Below, in pieces: positions 1 through 11,089 of a stretch of 64,000 nt of DNA. This DNA comes from Sarcophilus harrisii. Lineage: Eukaryota > Chordata > Mammalia > Dasyuromorphia > Dasyuridae. Position numbers and translations under genes: made by a program. Position 1 is the stretch's first letter. Each line of letters starts with the position of its first letter. A model generated the notes under the pieces. That model saw nothing but the letters and a program-made list of their open reading frames with translations. It ran no database searches and was not told where the DNA came from. The stretch is from NCBI RefSeq assembly GCF_902635505.1, contig NC_045430.1:26989564-27053563 (forward strand), written 5' to 3'.

Positions 1-719
1 GAGAGCAATTTGGAATTATATCCAAAGGGCTAGCAAACTCTGCATACCCTTTGATTCAACAGTGGAAAAGGACTCACATGTGCGAAAATGTTTGTGGCAG
101 CCCTTTTTCTTGTGGCAAGAAACTGGAAACTGAGTGGATGCCCATCAGTTGGAGAATGGCTGAAGAGGTTGTGCTATATGAATGTTATGGAATATTATTG
201 TTCTGTAAGAAACAATCCACAGGATGATTTTAGAGAGGCTTGGAGAGACTTACATAAACTGATGCAAATGAAGTGAGCAGAACCAGTAGATCATTATACA
301 CGGCAACAAGATTATGTGATGATCAATTCTGACAGATGTGGCTCTTTTCAACAGTGAGGAGATTCAGGTCAGTCCCAATGGTCTTGTGAAAAAGAGAGCC
401 ATCTGCACCCAAAGGAGAGACTGTGGGAACTGAGTGTCGATCACAATATAGTATTTTCACCTTTTTTGTTGTTCTTTGTGTGCTTGTTTTCTCTTTCTCA
501 TTTTTTTTTCGTCTTGATCTGATTTTTCTTGTTCAGCATGATAAATGTGAAATATGTATAGTAGAATTGTTCATATTTAACATATATTAGATTATTTGCT
601 GTCTATGGGAGGGGGTGGGAAGAGGGCAAAAAATCTGGAACACAAAGTTTTTGCAAGGGTGAATGTTGAAAACTATCTTTACATGTATTTTGAAAATAAA
701 AAGCTATTAAAAAAAAAAA
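1..719 (+). repeat. LINE-1 3' end (marsupial L1)
   Basis: Starts inside the end of ORF2 (GAGAGCAATTTGGAATTATA, CATACCCTTTGATTC) and runs through the 3' UTR, including GGATGCCCATCAGTTGGAGA and the G-rich GGGAGGGGGTGGG, to TGAAAATAAAAAGCTATT and an A tail at 709-719. It is cut by the window edge. The 62-residue frame at 88-276 is part of this element. Confidence 0.85.
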
Positions 720-1847
720 GAAGTAGTTTTGTTGAGAGAACAGCCTGAAAACAAGGAAGATTGAAATAAGTTTGAATAACCAAAACAGAAGTTTGGGGTG
801 AACTCCTGAGGAGCTACTGAATGTGGAAATCCAAAACAAAAATCTTTGGGGTCAATATGGGACCTGGGGGAAGTGGAAAATTGTAGCTTCTGTAATGAGT
901 AGGAGAGTGAACTGTAAGTTGTGTGTATGTACAAGCAAATGATGTATATTAATACGTGGAGTCGTTTAAAAGTGGTTTGCAGATGAACAACATGGAGAGA
1001 GATCTCTGGAATCTGCCTCCACACTCCACCCTTCTCTAAGGAAAACTGTGGTTTTAGACTTGAGAGGAAGGAATAAAATAAACATTAAACAGGTACCGAC
1101 TGTGGGCTAGGTACTAAGCTAAACACCTTAAAAAGATTTTGCTGGATGCTTAAAACAAACCTGCCAGGTAGGCACTGTTATTTTTCCTGTTTTTACTTTT
1201 GTGAAAACTGAGACACGCAGAAGCTGAATAAATGTTCTTGTATATATTTTTGTAATTAGGACCTTTTATTCTTTCTTTGATGTCTCTGACCCTATTTCTG
1301 TGTCAGAGGCTATCTCCAGTTTGGTAACTTGGATTATTAAACACATCAATAAACATTTTTGGTGGCTAAACTATTAGTAAACATTTTAGTACGTATTAAT
1401 AATTCAATGTGTTACTAAATAATAAACATATGCTAGTTTTTAGCACTAGAATGTTTGTAGGTGATGGGAAACTTCTGGCCACGTATGATTCAGTGCTAAA
1501 AGGCTGGCACTTCTTTGAAAGGTGATCCTCTCATTGGGGACGACTCAGTGGAACTTTAAAGGGAGATGCATCTGCCCCATATCTCTCCAAAATGCATAAA
1601 CAGCCTCCTGTAGTGAGCACAATACCTGTAGTCCATTTACTATGAAGTTCCTGGTTATAAGAATGTTAGAAAACTCAAAAGGATGTGAGGAAATGTGTGG
1701 GTCAATTAGAAAATTGTAAGAACTGTATTTTTATTCCTGTTCTTGCTGTATCTTCTTAGTAAATATCCTGCTGTTAAAAGCTAATTGATGTTAACTTCTA
1801 ATCAATGATATTAAGATGTCAGTGGCTTAGCTGATTTTAGTTAGACA
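720..1847. other. intergenic, no gene recognised
   Basis: Apparently single-copy AT-rich DNA with a short old MIR/L2-like fragment around 1080-1220. Only short unconvincing open frames. Confidence 0.5.
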
Positions 1848-1929
1848 TGTAAGATAGATAGGTAGATAGATAGATAGATAGATAGATGGATGGATGGGTA
1901 AGTAAGGAGGTAGGTAGGTAGGTAAGGAG
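1848..1929. repeat. GATA/GGAT/GGTA tetranucleotide microsatellite
   Basis: Imperfect runs of GATA grading into GGAT and then GGTA/GGAG units. Confidence 0.9.
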
Positions 1930-1944
1930 GTACGCCAGTGGAGA

Positions 1945-2165
1945 ATATGTTGGGACTAGACTCAGAAACACAATTTAAATCTGGCCTCAGATGCTTACTA
2001 GCTATGTGATCCTGGGCAAATCATTCAACCTGTTTCCTCCTCTATAATGTGAAGTTAATAACATTACATAGCTCCCAGGGTGTGGCTCGATTAAGATAAT
2101 ATTTGTGAAGTGCTTAGCACAATATCTGCCACATAGTAGAAACTATAAATGTTAGCTGTTATTAT
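1945..2165 (+). repeat. MIR-type CORE-SINE
   Basis: Contains the MIR core (CTAGCTATGTGATCCTGGGC) and tail (AAGTGCTTAGCACAATATCT, then GCCACATAGTAGAA). Confidence 0.75.
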
Positions 2166-2500
2166 TTAGATGATAAAACATTTATTAAATGCTACTATGT
2201 GCATTAAATGCTACTAAATGCCACTATGTTCCTAGTGAGGAATACAAATCTAAGCAAGTTCAACAGTCCCTCTTTAAAGAGTTTATATTTCACTTAGAGG
2301 AAGACAATTCATACAAGAATCCTAGAAGGGGATAAGAAGGAAAAGTATCCACATGAGTCAATGCATTAGTGGAAGAGAAAGAAGAGAAATTGATAGGGTG
2401 TTTAGGTAAGAATGAGGTGAAATGTATCTGAGATCTTTGCAAAAATGATTGCCCAGGGAAGAAATTACCAAGGAGCCAAGAAAGGAGGTTTCTAAGGTTG
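2165..2500 (+). repeat. old L2/MIR3-like repeat
   Basis: Begins ACATTTATTAAATGCTACTA, then a worn version of the motif for increasing body of an old mammal-wide repeat (TCCCTCTTTAAAGAGTTTATATT). Boundaries approximate. Confidence 0.45.
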
Positions 2501-2518
2501 GAATCTTAGAAGGGTACA

Positions 2519-2654
2519 TACAACTGGGTCTTCTCTGCCCAAGAGGAGAATATGGAGTGGACTTGTCATTTTATTGGTAAACTGCCAATTGAGGAGAGAC
2601 CCTCTTTGCTAAGGCAAGGTGGACCTTCTTCTGCAGCCTTAGAGAATTGTCTAG
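2519..2654 (-). repeat. marsupial SINE fragment (copy A)
   Basis: Shares CAAGAGGAGAATATGGA, GACTTGTCATTT, GAGACCCTCTTTGCTAAG and CTTAGAGAATTGTCTAGAG with the segment at 4285-4422. The shared end is the place where a hAT element begins in both copies. Confidence 0.55.
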
Positions 2655-2735
2655 AGCAGGGCTTCTTTTCCCACCCGAGACCTCTTTTCACCTAAGAAAT
2701 TTTTATGCAACCCCAGGTATATAAACAGGTAAGGA
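2655..2735 (+). mobile_element. hAT non-autonomous element, 5' part
   Basis: Starts CAGGGCTTCTTTTCCCACCC and follows the complete copy at 4423-4606 (CGAGACCTCTTTTC, AAGAAATTTTTATGCAACCC) for about 80 bp, then diverges into unrelated sequence. Confidence 0.6.
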
Positions 2736-2987
2736 AAAGGAAGAAGAATTTGGACGGAAGTATGGGAGCTAACCACTGGCATTATTATTCATATTATTAC
2801 TGATGATAATATTGGGGTGAATATACCACATGGGAACTTGTGTATGATAGCATTAGAGGAACCCCCAGATACTTAGAGGTACACACAGAAACCTGGGGAG
2901 AAATGAAAGTTAGTAACCCTGCTCTGTGGATGCAACCAGCCAATCAAGCTGGGATTGGGAGGGTGAGTCGAGACCCTCTCTATGCTA

Positions 2988-3237
2988 TATGTACATGTAG
3001 TAGATAGAGCCCCAGGCCTGAAGTCAGACTCCTCTTTCTTAATTCAAATTTGACCTCAGATATTTATTAACTGTGTGATCCCGGACAAGTCACTTTAATT
3101 CTTTTTACTTCACTTTCCCCATCTATTAAATGAAATGGAGAAGGAAATGGCAAACTACTCCACTATCTTTGCCAAGAAAATTCCAAAATGGGTCATGAAG
3201 AGGAGGATATGACTGAAATGACTAAACAGCAATATAT
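2988..3237 (+). repeat. MAR1-type SINE
   Basis: Body with TAGAGCCCCAGGCCTGAAGT, then AATGGAGAAGGAAATGGCAA, ACTCCACTATCTTTGCCAAG and an end GAC..GAAATGACTAAACAGCAA. This is the RTE-mobilised marsupial SINE with BovB-like tail. Confidence 0.75.
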
Positions 3238-3525
3238 AAATGTATCCAACTTATTATAGATAAGCAAAATGTAGACATGGCCTAACTTAACCAAGTCACA
3301 CAGCTAGTTAGTAGCCAGTTAAAACACAAAGTCTGTTACATTCTCAATTTTAGGGTTTTTTTCCTTTAGTGAACAACAACATGTAAATGTATTCCAATTT
3401 CTTTTTATAGATAAGTAAACCATAGGCTTAGACAGGATCTAATTCAACCAGGTCACACAACTCGTTAGTAGTTAGTTAAAACACATAGTCTGTTACATTC
3501 TTGCTTTTAGGGTTTTTTCCTTTAG
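3238..3525. repeat. diverged tandem duplication, two copies
   Basis: Copy 1 at 3238-3369 and copy 2 at 3385-3525 share the order AAATGTAT.CCAA, TTATAGATAAG, AACCA.GTCACACA, GTTAGTAG..AGTTAAAACACA, GTCTGTTACATTCT, TTTTAGGGTTTTTTCCTTTAG. Part of each looks like a reverse MIR. Confidence 0.75.
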
Positions 3526-4284
3526 GTTCCCAGTATGTCGATCAGTACTTAAGTTTCCTTGTTGATCTTAGGAGAGACTAAAATTCACTCTTCTGGCCCA
3601 AGAACACAAATTAGCTCTAATAACATAAAAGTATTTTTGAAGCTACTTAACTAGCCAGAGCAGAACTCCTGGACATTACTGTGGTTTTACCCTCTCCTAG
3701 GAAGGTCACCTATTCTTGAATATCCTTCAGAGGCTTTTTTTCAAGGCTGAATTCCAATGGAATGGAAACACCCAAGAATTCTTTGGCTGCCTGCCCAAAC
3801 TCAAAGCACATGTCCCACTATGTACTTGCCAATGCTACTTTAAGAAAGCCTGTTTTGGCTCAATCTTAACTATGACAAAGTGGTTTGTGGAGCAATGACA
3901 TTCTCTGCGTGTTTTACTCTGGGTCAGCGAGTAAGGATATAATGCACTATTCACATCAGGAATATACTGAATCAAGCTACTATTTATTTCCATCTTCTGC
4001 TTTCTACCAGACAGATTTAGAGGCTGGAGTTTTCAGAACTTACTCAAATTCTCTTGGAACCTCTGTGTTTATGCCTCTTTGCAAATGGCTCCAGGCCAAC
4101 TGGACTCAGGGAAATGTGATTTCTTTGACCAGGAGACCCTGGATTTATGGTAGCTCTTGAGCAAAAGCATGCAGAATGAATGAATGGCTTACCACAGCAG
4201 CCCTTGATATATTCTCAAGCTTAATTTGTAAATTAAATTTTTATTTAATTTGTAAAACTTAACTAGCACAGCTACCACAATTGC
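3526..4284. other. intergenic, unrecognised single-copy stretch
   Basis: Moderate GC, no repeat that I recognise. Two overlapping plus-strand frames (3716-3898, 60 codons; 3885-4160, 91 codons) have no family likeness and no clear splice signals tying them together. I do not call a gene. Confidence 0.4.
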
Positions 4285-4740
4285 TACAATTAAACCTTAG
4301 TCTCTGTCCAAAAAGAGAATATGAACTAGACTTGTAATTTGTATACCACCAAATGAGGAAACCCTCTCTGTTAAGACAAGGTGCTTTCTCTGCATCTTAG
4401 TCTTAAAGAGAACTGTCTAGAGCAGGGCTTCTTAAATTTTTTCCACTCGAGACTTCTTTTCGCCAAGAAATTTTTATACAACTGCAGATATATAAAAATA
4501 AGTATAAAAAACAAACATTTATTGATAATAAATCATAATTTTGCTACTGCTGCATTCAGTTTCAAGGCCCTATTTGGAGTCATAATTCACAGTTTAAGAA
4601 GCTGGGGTCTAGAGCACTAGGAGATTTCTCTCAGAATGATTTACTTACCCAGGGACATACAGAGTCAGAAGCAGGTCTTGAAATCACTTTTCTGGATCCA
4701 AAGATATTTCTCTACCAACTGTACCATTCTGCCTTCCTTA
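4285..4740 (-). repeat. marsupial SINE (copy B) split by a hAT element
   Basis: Left part 4285-4422 matches copy A at 2519-2654. The right part from 4615 (CACTAGGAGATTTCTC, TTACTTACCCAGGGACATAC, AGAAGCAGGTCTTGAAATC) is the reverse tail of the same SINE type. The hAT element lies between. Confidence 0.6.
4423..4606 (+). mobile_element. hAT-Charlie-like MITE with 8-bp target duplication
   Basis: 184 bp. Terminal inverted repeats CAGGGCTTCTTAAA and GTTTAAGAAGCTGGG. Flanked by perfect 8-bp duplications GTCTAGAG at 4415-4422 and 4607-4614; these match the NTCTAGAN target preference known for Charlie-type hAT elements. No coding capacity. Confidence 0.85.
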
Positions 4741-4889
4741 CTCAAAGTAGATGTTTCTAATATACATGTGTTGTACAGAATGGAAAGAGAAACTAGGTTT
4801 GTATCTTAAAGAGATTTTAAAAAGGGGGGCAGGGGCAGGAACTATATGTCATTTTATAAAATTCACAAAATTTTATAAAATTTATAAAA

Positions 4890-5460
4890 TATTAAAAAAA
4901 TTATAGCAGCTCTTTTTCTGATAGCAAGAATTGGAATTTGAAACCATCACTTGGGGAATAGTTGAATAAGTTGTATATGATCATGGTGGAATATTATTCT
5001 GTTATAAGAAATGAGGAGGGATGAGTTTAGAAAAGCCGCTTAGAAAGACATATATAATGCAGAGTGAAGTGAGCAGAACCAGAACACTTTACACAATAAC
5101 AACAATAGTATATGAGGAATTATGAATGACTTAGCTCTTTTTAATAATACAATGAGCCAAGACAGATCTAAGGACTCATGATGAAAAATGTGATCCACCT
5201 CCAAAGAAAGAACTGGTGATGGAGTCTGAATGCAGATTGAAATATACTATTTTTTTACTTTCTTCATTTTTTTCATTTTTGTATTTTTTTTAAATCCACA
5301 AGATTGATATGAAAATGGTTTATACTACTGCACATCAAATTGTCTGCTCAAGAAAAGGGGAAGAGAGGGAGAGAATTTGGAACTCAGAATATTTTTAAAA
5401 AGTTAAAATTTTTTGCATGTAATTGTAAAACTGTAAAACAGCATTCAGAATTCCAAAGGG
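4890..5460 (+). repeat. old LINE-1 3' end
   Basis: Contains TAGCAGCTCTTTTTCTGATA, GTGAAGTGAGCAGAACCAGA, CTCATGATGAAAAATGTGAT, CCACCTCCAAAGAAAGAACT and an A-rich end. More diverged than the L1 copy at 1-719 and from another L1 subfamily. Confidence 0.75.
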
Positions 5461-5489
5461 GAAAAAAAGGAATTAAAAGAAAGAAGCAT

Positions 5490-5755
5490 GAATTTTTGTT
5501 TTCCTTCTCAAGTTTTTTTTTACTTTCTTTCTAGATCTGATCTTTCTTGAGCAACAAGATAACTGTATAAATATGTATACATATATTGTATTTAATATAT
5601 ACTTTATCATATTTAACATGTATTGGACCATCTGCCATCTAGAAGAGGGGGTGGAGGAAAGGAGAGGAAAAGTTGGAACAGAAGGTTTTTCAAGGATCAA
5701 TGTTGAAAAATTACCCACACATATGTTTTGTAAATAAAAAGCTATAATAAAAAAA
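5490..5755 (+). repeat. LINE-1 3' terminal fragment
   Basis: 3' UTR end only: TTTAACATGTATTGGACCAT, AGAGGGGGTGGAGG, TGTAAATAAAAAGCTATAAT and A tail. Confidence 0.8.
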
Positions 5756-5798
5756 AATTTGAAAGAAAATAAAAAAGAAAAGAAAACAAGCATTTACT

Positions 5799-5940
5799 GG
5801 GGTAGCTAAATGGCATAGTGGATAGAGTACCAATTCTGCAGTCAGGAAGTTCAAATTTGATGGCAGACACTTAACACTTAGTAGTTGTGTGACCCTGGAC
5901 AAGTCACTTAATCCCAATTGTCTCCTTCCCCTTCCAAAAA
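5799..5940 (+). repeat. WSINE1-like SINE
   Basis: GGTAGCTAAATGGCATAGTG head, then GTTGTGTGACCCTGGACAAG and TCACTTAATCCCAATTGTCT. The short tail after CCAATTG distinguishes it from MAR1. Confidence 0.75.
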
Positions 5941-6010
5941 AGCACGCACATACAGAAGACTAAGTTACTATATGTTTGTAAACATAATCCTGACTCCTAT
6001 TCTTTTTCTA

Positions 6011-6817
6011 AATGATATTTTTTTATTTTCAAAACATATGAAAAGATAGTTTTCAACATTCATCCTTGCAAAACCTTGTGTTCCAAATTTTTTCCCTTTT
6101 TTCCCTCCAGCCTCTCCCCCAGACAGCAAGTAATCCAATATATATTAAACATTTGCAATTATTCTAAACATTTTTCCACATTTGTCATGATGCACAAGAA
6201 AAATCCGATCAAAAAGAAAAAAAATGAGAAAAGGGAAAAAAAAGCAAGCAAACAACAACAAAAAAGGTGAGGTGAAAATATTATATTGTGATGCACACTC
6301 AGTTCCCATAGCCCACTCTCTGGGTGCAGATGGCTCTCTCCACCACAAGATCATTAGAACAGGCTTCACCTTGCTGGTAGAAAGAGCCATTTGCAGATGA
6401 TGACCAGTCCTGATGGATCAGGCCATCCTCAGCAACAAGATCAACCAAATCATTTCTAATGGAGCAGTAATGAACTGAACTAGCTATACCCAGAAAAAGA
6501 ACTCTGGGAGATGACTAAAAACCATTACATTGAATTCCCAGTCCCTATATTTATGCCCACCTGCATCTTTGATTTCCTTCACAAGCTAATTGTACAATAA
6601 TTCAGAGTCTGATTCTTTTTGTACAGCAAAATAATGTTTTGGTCATGTATACTTATTGTGTATCTAAGTTATATTTTAATATATTTAACATCTACTGGTC
6701 ATCCTGCCATTTAGGGGAGGGGGTGGGGGGGGGTAAGAGGTGAAAAATTGGAACAAGAGGTTTGGCAATTGTTAATGCTGTAAAGTTACCCATGTATATA
6801 TCCTGTAAATTAAAGGC

Positions 6818-6852
<35 letters not shown>

Positions 6853-7560
6853 AAGATCCATTTGCATCAGAATTGATTGTCATATAATAGTGATGTTGCC
6901 ATATACACAATGATCTTCTGGTCCTGCTCATTTCACTCAGCATCAGTTCATGTAAGCCTCTCCAGGCCTTTTCTGAAATCCTCCTGCTGGTCATTTCTTA
7001 CAGAACAATAATATTCCATAACATTCATATACCATAACTTATTCAGCCATTCTCCAACTGATGGGCATCTGCTCAGTTTCCAGTTTCTTGTCACTACAAA
7101 AAAGTCTGCCACAATCATTTTTGCACATGTGGGTCTCCTTCCCTCTTTTAAGATCTCTTTGGGATATAAACCCAGTAGAAATACTTCTGGGTCAAAGAGA
7201 ATGCACAGTTTGATAGCCTTTTGGGTATAGTTCCAAATTGCTTTTCAGAATGGCTGGATTAGTTCACAACTCCAACAATGTATTAGTGTTCCAATTTTCC
7301 TACAAGCACTCCATCATTTATCATTATCTTTTCCTGTCACCTTGAGAAGTGTGTAATGTACCTCAGAATTATCTTAATTTACATTTTTCTAATCAAGTGA
7401 TTTAAATTTTTTTCATGTGATTAGAAATGGTTTTAATTTCTTCATCTGAAAATTTTTCATATCCTTTGACCACTTATCAATTTGGAGAACAGCTTGTATT
7501 CTTACAAATCTAAATCGATTCTCAATATTTTTTAGAAATGAGGCCTTTATTCTGATTCCT
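6011..7560 (-). repeat. LINE-1 3' region, interrupted by a younger L1
   Basis: Reverse L1 in two parts, 6011-6378 (3' UTR; poly-T side TTTTTTATTTTCAAAACATA, CATTCATCCTTGCAAAACC) and from 6867 to about 7560 (CAGTTCATGTAAGCCTCTCC, CTCCAACTGATGGGCATCTG, ORF2 end). The two parts join seamlessly once the 6396-6849 insert and one target-site copy are set aside. Confidence 0.88.
6396..6849 (+). repeat. LINE-1 3' fragment inserted into another L1
   Basis: 5'-truncated L1 starting GATGATGACCAGTCCTGATG, ending CTGTAAATTAAAGGCTATT plus about 29 A. Flanked by 17-bp target duplications 6379-6395 and 6850-6866 (AGAAAGAGCCATTTGCA / AGAAAGATCCATTTGCA, one mismatch). Confidence 0.9.
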
Positions 7561-7603
7561 ATTCTGGTCAACCTTCTGATTCAGGCCCTAAGTGCTTAAA
7601 TTA

Positions 7604-7795
7604 CAGGGGTCCTCAAACTACGGCCCGCCAGCCAGATGCAGCAGCTGAAGACGTTTATCCCCCTCACCCAGGGCTATGAAGTTTATTTATTTAAAGGTCC
7701 ACAAAACAAAGTTTTTGTTTTTACTATAGTCCAGCCCTCCAACAGTCTGAGGGACAGTGAACTGGCCCCCTATTTAAAAAGTTTGAGGACCCCTG
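7604..7795 (+). mobile_element. hAT non-autonomous element (OposCharlie-like)
   Basis: 192 bp with terminal inverted repeats CAGGGGTCCTCAAACT and AGTTTGAGGACCCCTG (16/16). Internal GGCCCGCCAGCCAGATGCAG and CAGTTCACTGTCCCTCAGAC (reverse) motifs are known from marsupial hAT-Charlie families. I find no clean 8-bp target duplication. Confidence 0.85.
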
Positions 7796-7869
7796 GGCCT
7801 TAAAACATTTAGCTTCTTGGATAAAATATAATTTCCTCCCTCCTAACTACCTTATAATTTTTATATGCT

Positions 7870-8130
7870 TTATAAATGTCTTATGAGATATTTGTAAAAT
7901 GTTTAGTGCGGTGTCCGACATATAGTAGGCATTTAATAAATGCTTGTTCCTTTCTCTTTCTTGAAACTCTATTTTATTCCTGCCACCCCCAATAGAATAT
8001 AAGCTTCTTGGGAATAAGTATGGTTTTATTCTTTGTACTTGTGTGCCTGGTACCTAACGCAATGTCTGACACTTAATAGAGCCTTTATAAGCATTTGTCG
8101 ATTATTATTTTTTTTTACATACAGCTTTTA
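7870..8130 (+). repeat. MIR and L2 tails
   Basis: MIR tail ACATATAGTAGGCATTTAAT then an L2-type 3' end (GAATATAAGCTTCTTGGGAA, CTGGTACCTAACGCAATGTC). Both are heavily worn. Confidence 0.6.
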
Positions 8131-8344
8131 CTCAAATGTCTGGCTCCTAGGAGACATTCTTAAATCATCCTAAATAATAAAACTGCTATTGAGAAACTGA
8201 ATAGCAAGATGCATATAATATTGGACCTGAATTTAAGTTCTGTCTCTGATACTGATCTATTCATCTTTTAACTTTTCTGAACCTGTTTCCTCCAAAGACC
8301 CTTCCAGCTCTAAATCTATAATCTCACGGTCCATCTTTATTTTG

Positions 8345-8945
8345 TAGCAATAAATTAAATCAATCCACAAGCACCTACCATGTGCCAGACACTGCTGGAT
8401 CTGAAGGACAGACAAAAAACGAAATAATCCCTGTTCTTAAGAAGCTCAATTTCTATGAGAAGGACATGTACACCTGGAAGTTAATAGAAAATATATATAA
8501 TGGAAATATAATATAATCGAGGAGGAAAGTACTTGCAGCTTGAGGGGATTAGGAATGTCCTCATGGAGGAGTACGGGGTAATATTTGGTCTGTGTCTCTG
8601 ACCAGCCAATGTCCCTTTTGGAGTTTACATTTCCTGGATAATAGTAACCTTTACTCCACTTCTGGTAATTATAGGCAGTGAGCCATAGGAATCTGGTTAA
8701 CTTAGCAAGGTGAAAAGCCTTTGTTGATCTTTGAAGCTAACTCTTACCAAGGTTTTAGGATTGGAGAAAAGCTCCCAGCGCGAATTTATCTTTATCAATT
8801 CTTGTCAATTCTTTATCAATCAACAAACATTGATCAAGACCTCACTATGCTTGTGGAATTCTGCTAAGTCTTGGGGGTAACAAAGGCAAAAAATGAAACT
8901 GACCTAGTTCTCAAAGGGCTTACATTCTAATGGGGAAGATGGCAC
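8345..8945 (+). repeat. two worn MIR3/L2-like fragments with unassigned DNA between
   Basis: 8350-8480 has TCCACAAGCACCTACCATGT then GCCAGACACTGCTGGAT; 8815-8945 has CAACAAACATTGATCAAGAC and a TTCTAATGGGGAAGATGGCA end. Between them 8480-8815 no feature is seen. Confidence 0.5.
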
Positions 8946-9231
8946 ACACATAAGTATAAGGTTCTACCCCTTTTGCATATGAAGTTTGCTGAAAGGAACA
9001 AATTGGTAACTTTTCAATGAAGAAAAAAGTTGAAATCAGTTTATGGTAAGTGCAAGGTATTGCCTCTTTTGTATGTGAACAGTGGTTTCTATTAAGAAGC
9101 AGATAAACAACACCACCAAAAAAAAAAACCTCTTTGTACCCCCCCAAAAAAAATCCAGATATGAAAATTTTTCTAGTAAAATACAGAGGAAAGGCAAATG
9201 TCAAAAGGATATGAAGAACTATACCTTAAAT

Positions 9232-9417
9232 CAGAGCTTCTTAAACATTTTTCACTCATGGCTCCTTTTTACCTATTTTTACATGACTCTGGGTATATAA
9301 GTATATAAAATAATATATAAATCAAACATTTACTGACAATAAATCATCATTTTGCAACCTCCACATTCAGTAACAAGACTCCATATGGGGTGGTCAACCA
9401 GAGTTTAAGAAACTGTT
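9232..9417 (+). mobile_element. hAT MITE, same family as 4423-4606
   Basis: CAGAGCTTCTTAAACATTTT start, internal TGACAATAAATCATCATTTT, CACATTCAGTAACAAGACTC, end GTTTAAGAAACTG. Target duplication not convincing. Confidence 0.75.
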
Positions 9418-9924
9418 GCTTAATGAATATATTGAAACAGCCTATTAGAGTACAGAAAAATTACTAAGGTTTCAAACATTGTGGTCCCTCAGCTTATTTG
9501 TACGACTTTTTTTTTTTAAGAGTTTATAGGAGGATGTGTTATTGTCTTTAGTGGATAGCAGAATACAGGCAGGAGAAATTTCCAATGCAAAGTACTGTCA
9601 CAGGAGGTGGGAGCTAGGTCTTAAGAATAGAAGAGGCCAGTTTGATGGGATTGTAGAATATGAAAAGCATCTCTGAATTACCTTTTTAAATAACTAAAGG
9701 AAATGCTAGATTTCAGTTAGAGATTAATGAAAATAAAGGTGTAATTTTTTTTCCCCCTCATCCAAGTTCAGTGTTTTGTCTAGAAAGCTACTTCTCTGGC
9801 TTACAGGAACTACCTGTCCTTTTATTTTCTTGGAAGACTTGTAAGAATGATAATGAATTATAAGAACTTGTCACTGACTTCATCAACAATAAGAAAATTG
9901 TCCTATAGTATGGTTTGTAGTTTA

Positions 9925-10170
9925 GGTAGTTGGGTGGTACAGTGGATGAAATACTGGGCCTGAAGTCAGGAAAATACATTTTCATGAGTTCAAATCTGGC
10001 CTCAGGAACTTACTAGCTGTGTGACAAGTCACTTAACCCCGATTGCCCATTTTCTCATTTGTAAAAATGAGTTGGAGAAGGAAATGGCAAACCACTCCAG
10101 TATTCTCACCAAAAACAAAACCCAAATGAGTTCATGAAGAGTCAGACAGGACTGAAATTATAGAAGAATT
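9925..10170 (+). repeat. MAR1-type SINE
   Basis: GGTAGTTGGGTGGTACAGTG head, GAGTTCAAATCTGGCCTCAG, AGAAGGAAATGGCAAACCAC, GAAGAGTCAGACAGGACTGA end. Confidence 0.8.
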
Positions 10171-10218
10171 ACAAAAACAAAGATTCAGCAGTAGATACTT
10201 TTACATGGATTCCCTAAA

Positions 10219-10390
10219 GCCCAGCTTCTTTAACTGTGGTTCACTGCACGTGGGGGTTGTGAAATTCATTTTATTATCAGTAAATGTTTGATTTTGTATA
10301 TCTATTTTATATACCTCTATACCCAGAGTCATGTAAAAATTTCTTGAGCAAAAAAGGGTCATGAGTGGAAAAAGTTTAAGATACCCCGGC
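10219..10390 (-). mobile_element. hAT MITE, reverse copy of the 4423-4606 family
   Basis: CAGCTTCTTTAACTGTGG at the left end, CAGTAAATGTTTGATTTTGT inside, GAGTGGAAAAAGTTTAAGAT at the right end: the family consensus in reverse. Confidence 0.7.
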
Positions 10391-10489
10391 CTAAAAGAAC
10401 CAAGCCTATAAAGTCCTAAAGCCCAGAGAGTAAGAGTGGATGGTCACATGCCCATGTAGGTTTATATATAAATACATGCAGCATAGGGG

Positions 10490-10860
10490 ATAGTTCAGTA
10501 GCAGGTGCTTAGAACAGAAGTAGCACAGGAAGAATTAGGGAGACCAAGAAAAGCTTCGTGTAGAAGGTAGGGCTTGAACTAGTGATTGAGGAATGTTATG
10601 GTGAGGAACAGAGAGAACACTAGTTTGATCTGACTCTAGAATGTGAAGAGCCTTGCCTAATGGGGATACAAAGATGGCGCCAGATGGTGAAGGGCTTTAA
10701 AAGTCAAACATAGGAATATGTACAGGCAATAGGAGGCACTAGAGTGGATTTGGATTGGGAACTAAGGAGAATCATTTTGGAAGCTGGGCAAAGGAGAGAG
10801 GGAGGGAGAACAGTTAGGAAGCCAGAGGTAATTATATTCTGTGTGAAGATGTTTCTGATT
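10490..10860 (+). repeat. old mammal-wide repeat, family uncertain
   Basis: AAGAAAAGCTTCGTGTAGAAG, GAAGGGCTTTAAAAGTC and AATCATTTTGGAAGCTGG follow a pattern shared with worn repeats at 9575-9660, 34700-35050 and 44690-45010. Confidence 0.4.
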
Positions 10861-11089
10861 TTAACCAGATTTCAGAGACAGAACCAGCAACATTTGACAA
10901 CTAATTAATGCAAGGACATTGCATGTGATTGCAGTCTGCACACTGGAAGGAGGTGGTACATCGGGATCCCTTGAGTTATTTAGAATTCAAAATTCTTCAC
11001 CTGACCATGTACCACCTTTCCAATCTCTCCTCTTGTGCTCTCTTAGATCTGGTCACTAATTTTTGAACAACTCACTTCATCGCCTAATT

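Noticed and set aside
3716-4160. Two overlapping plus-strand frames as a two-exon gene
   Set aside because: No family likeness, no convincing splice sites, no codon bias visible.
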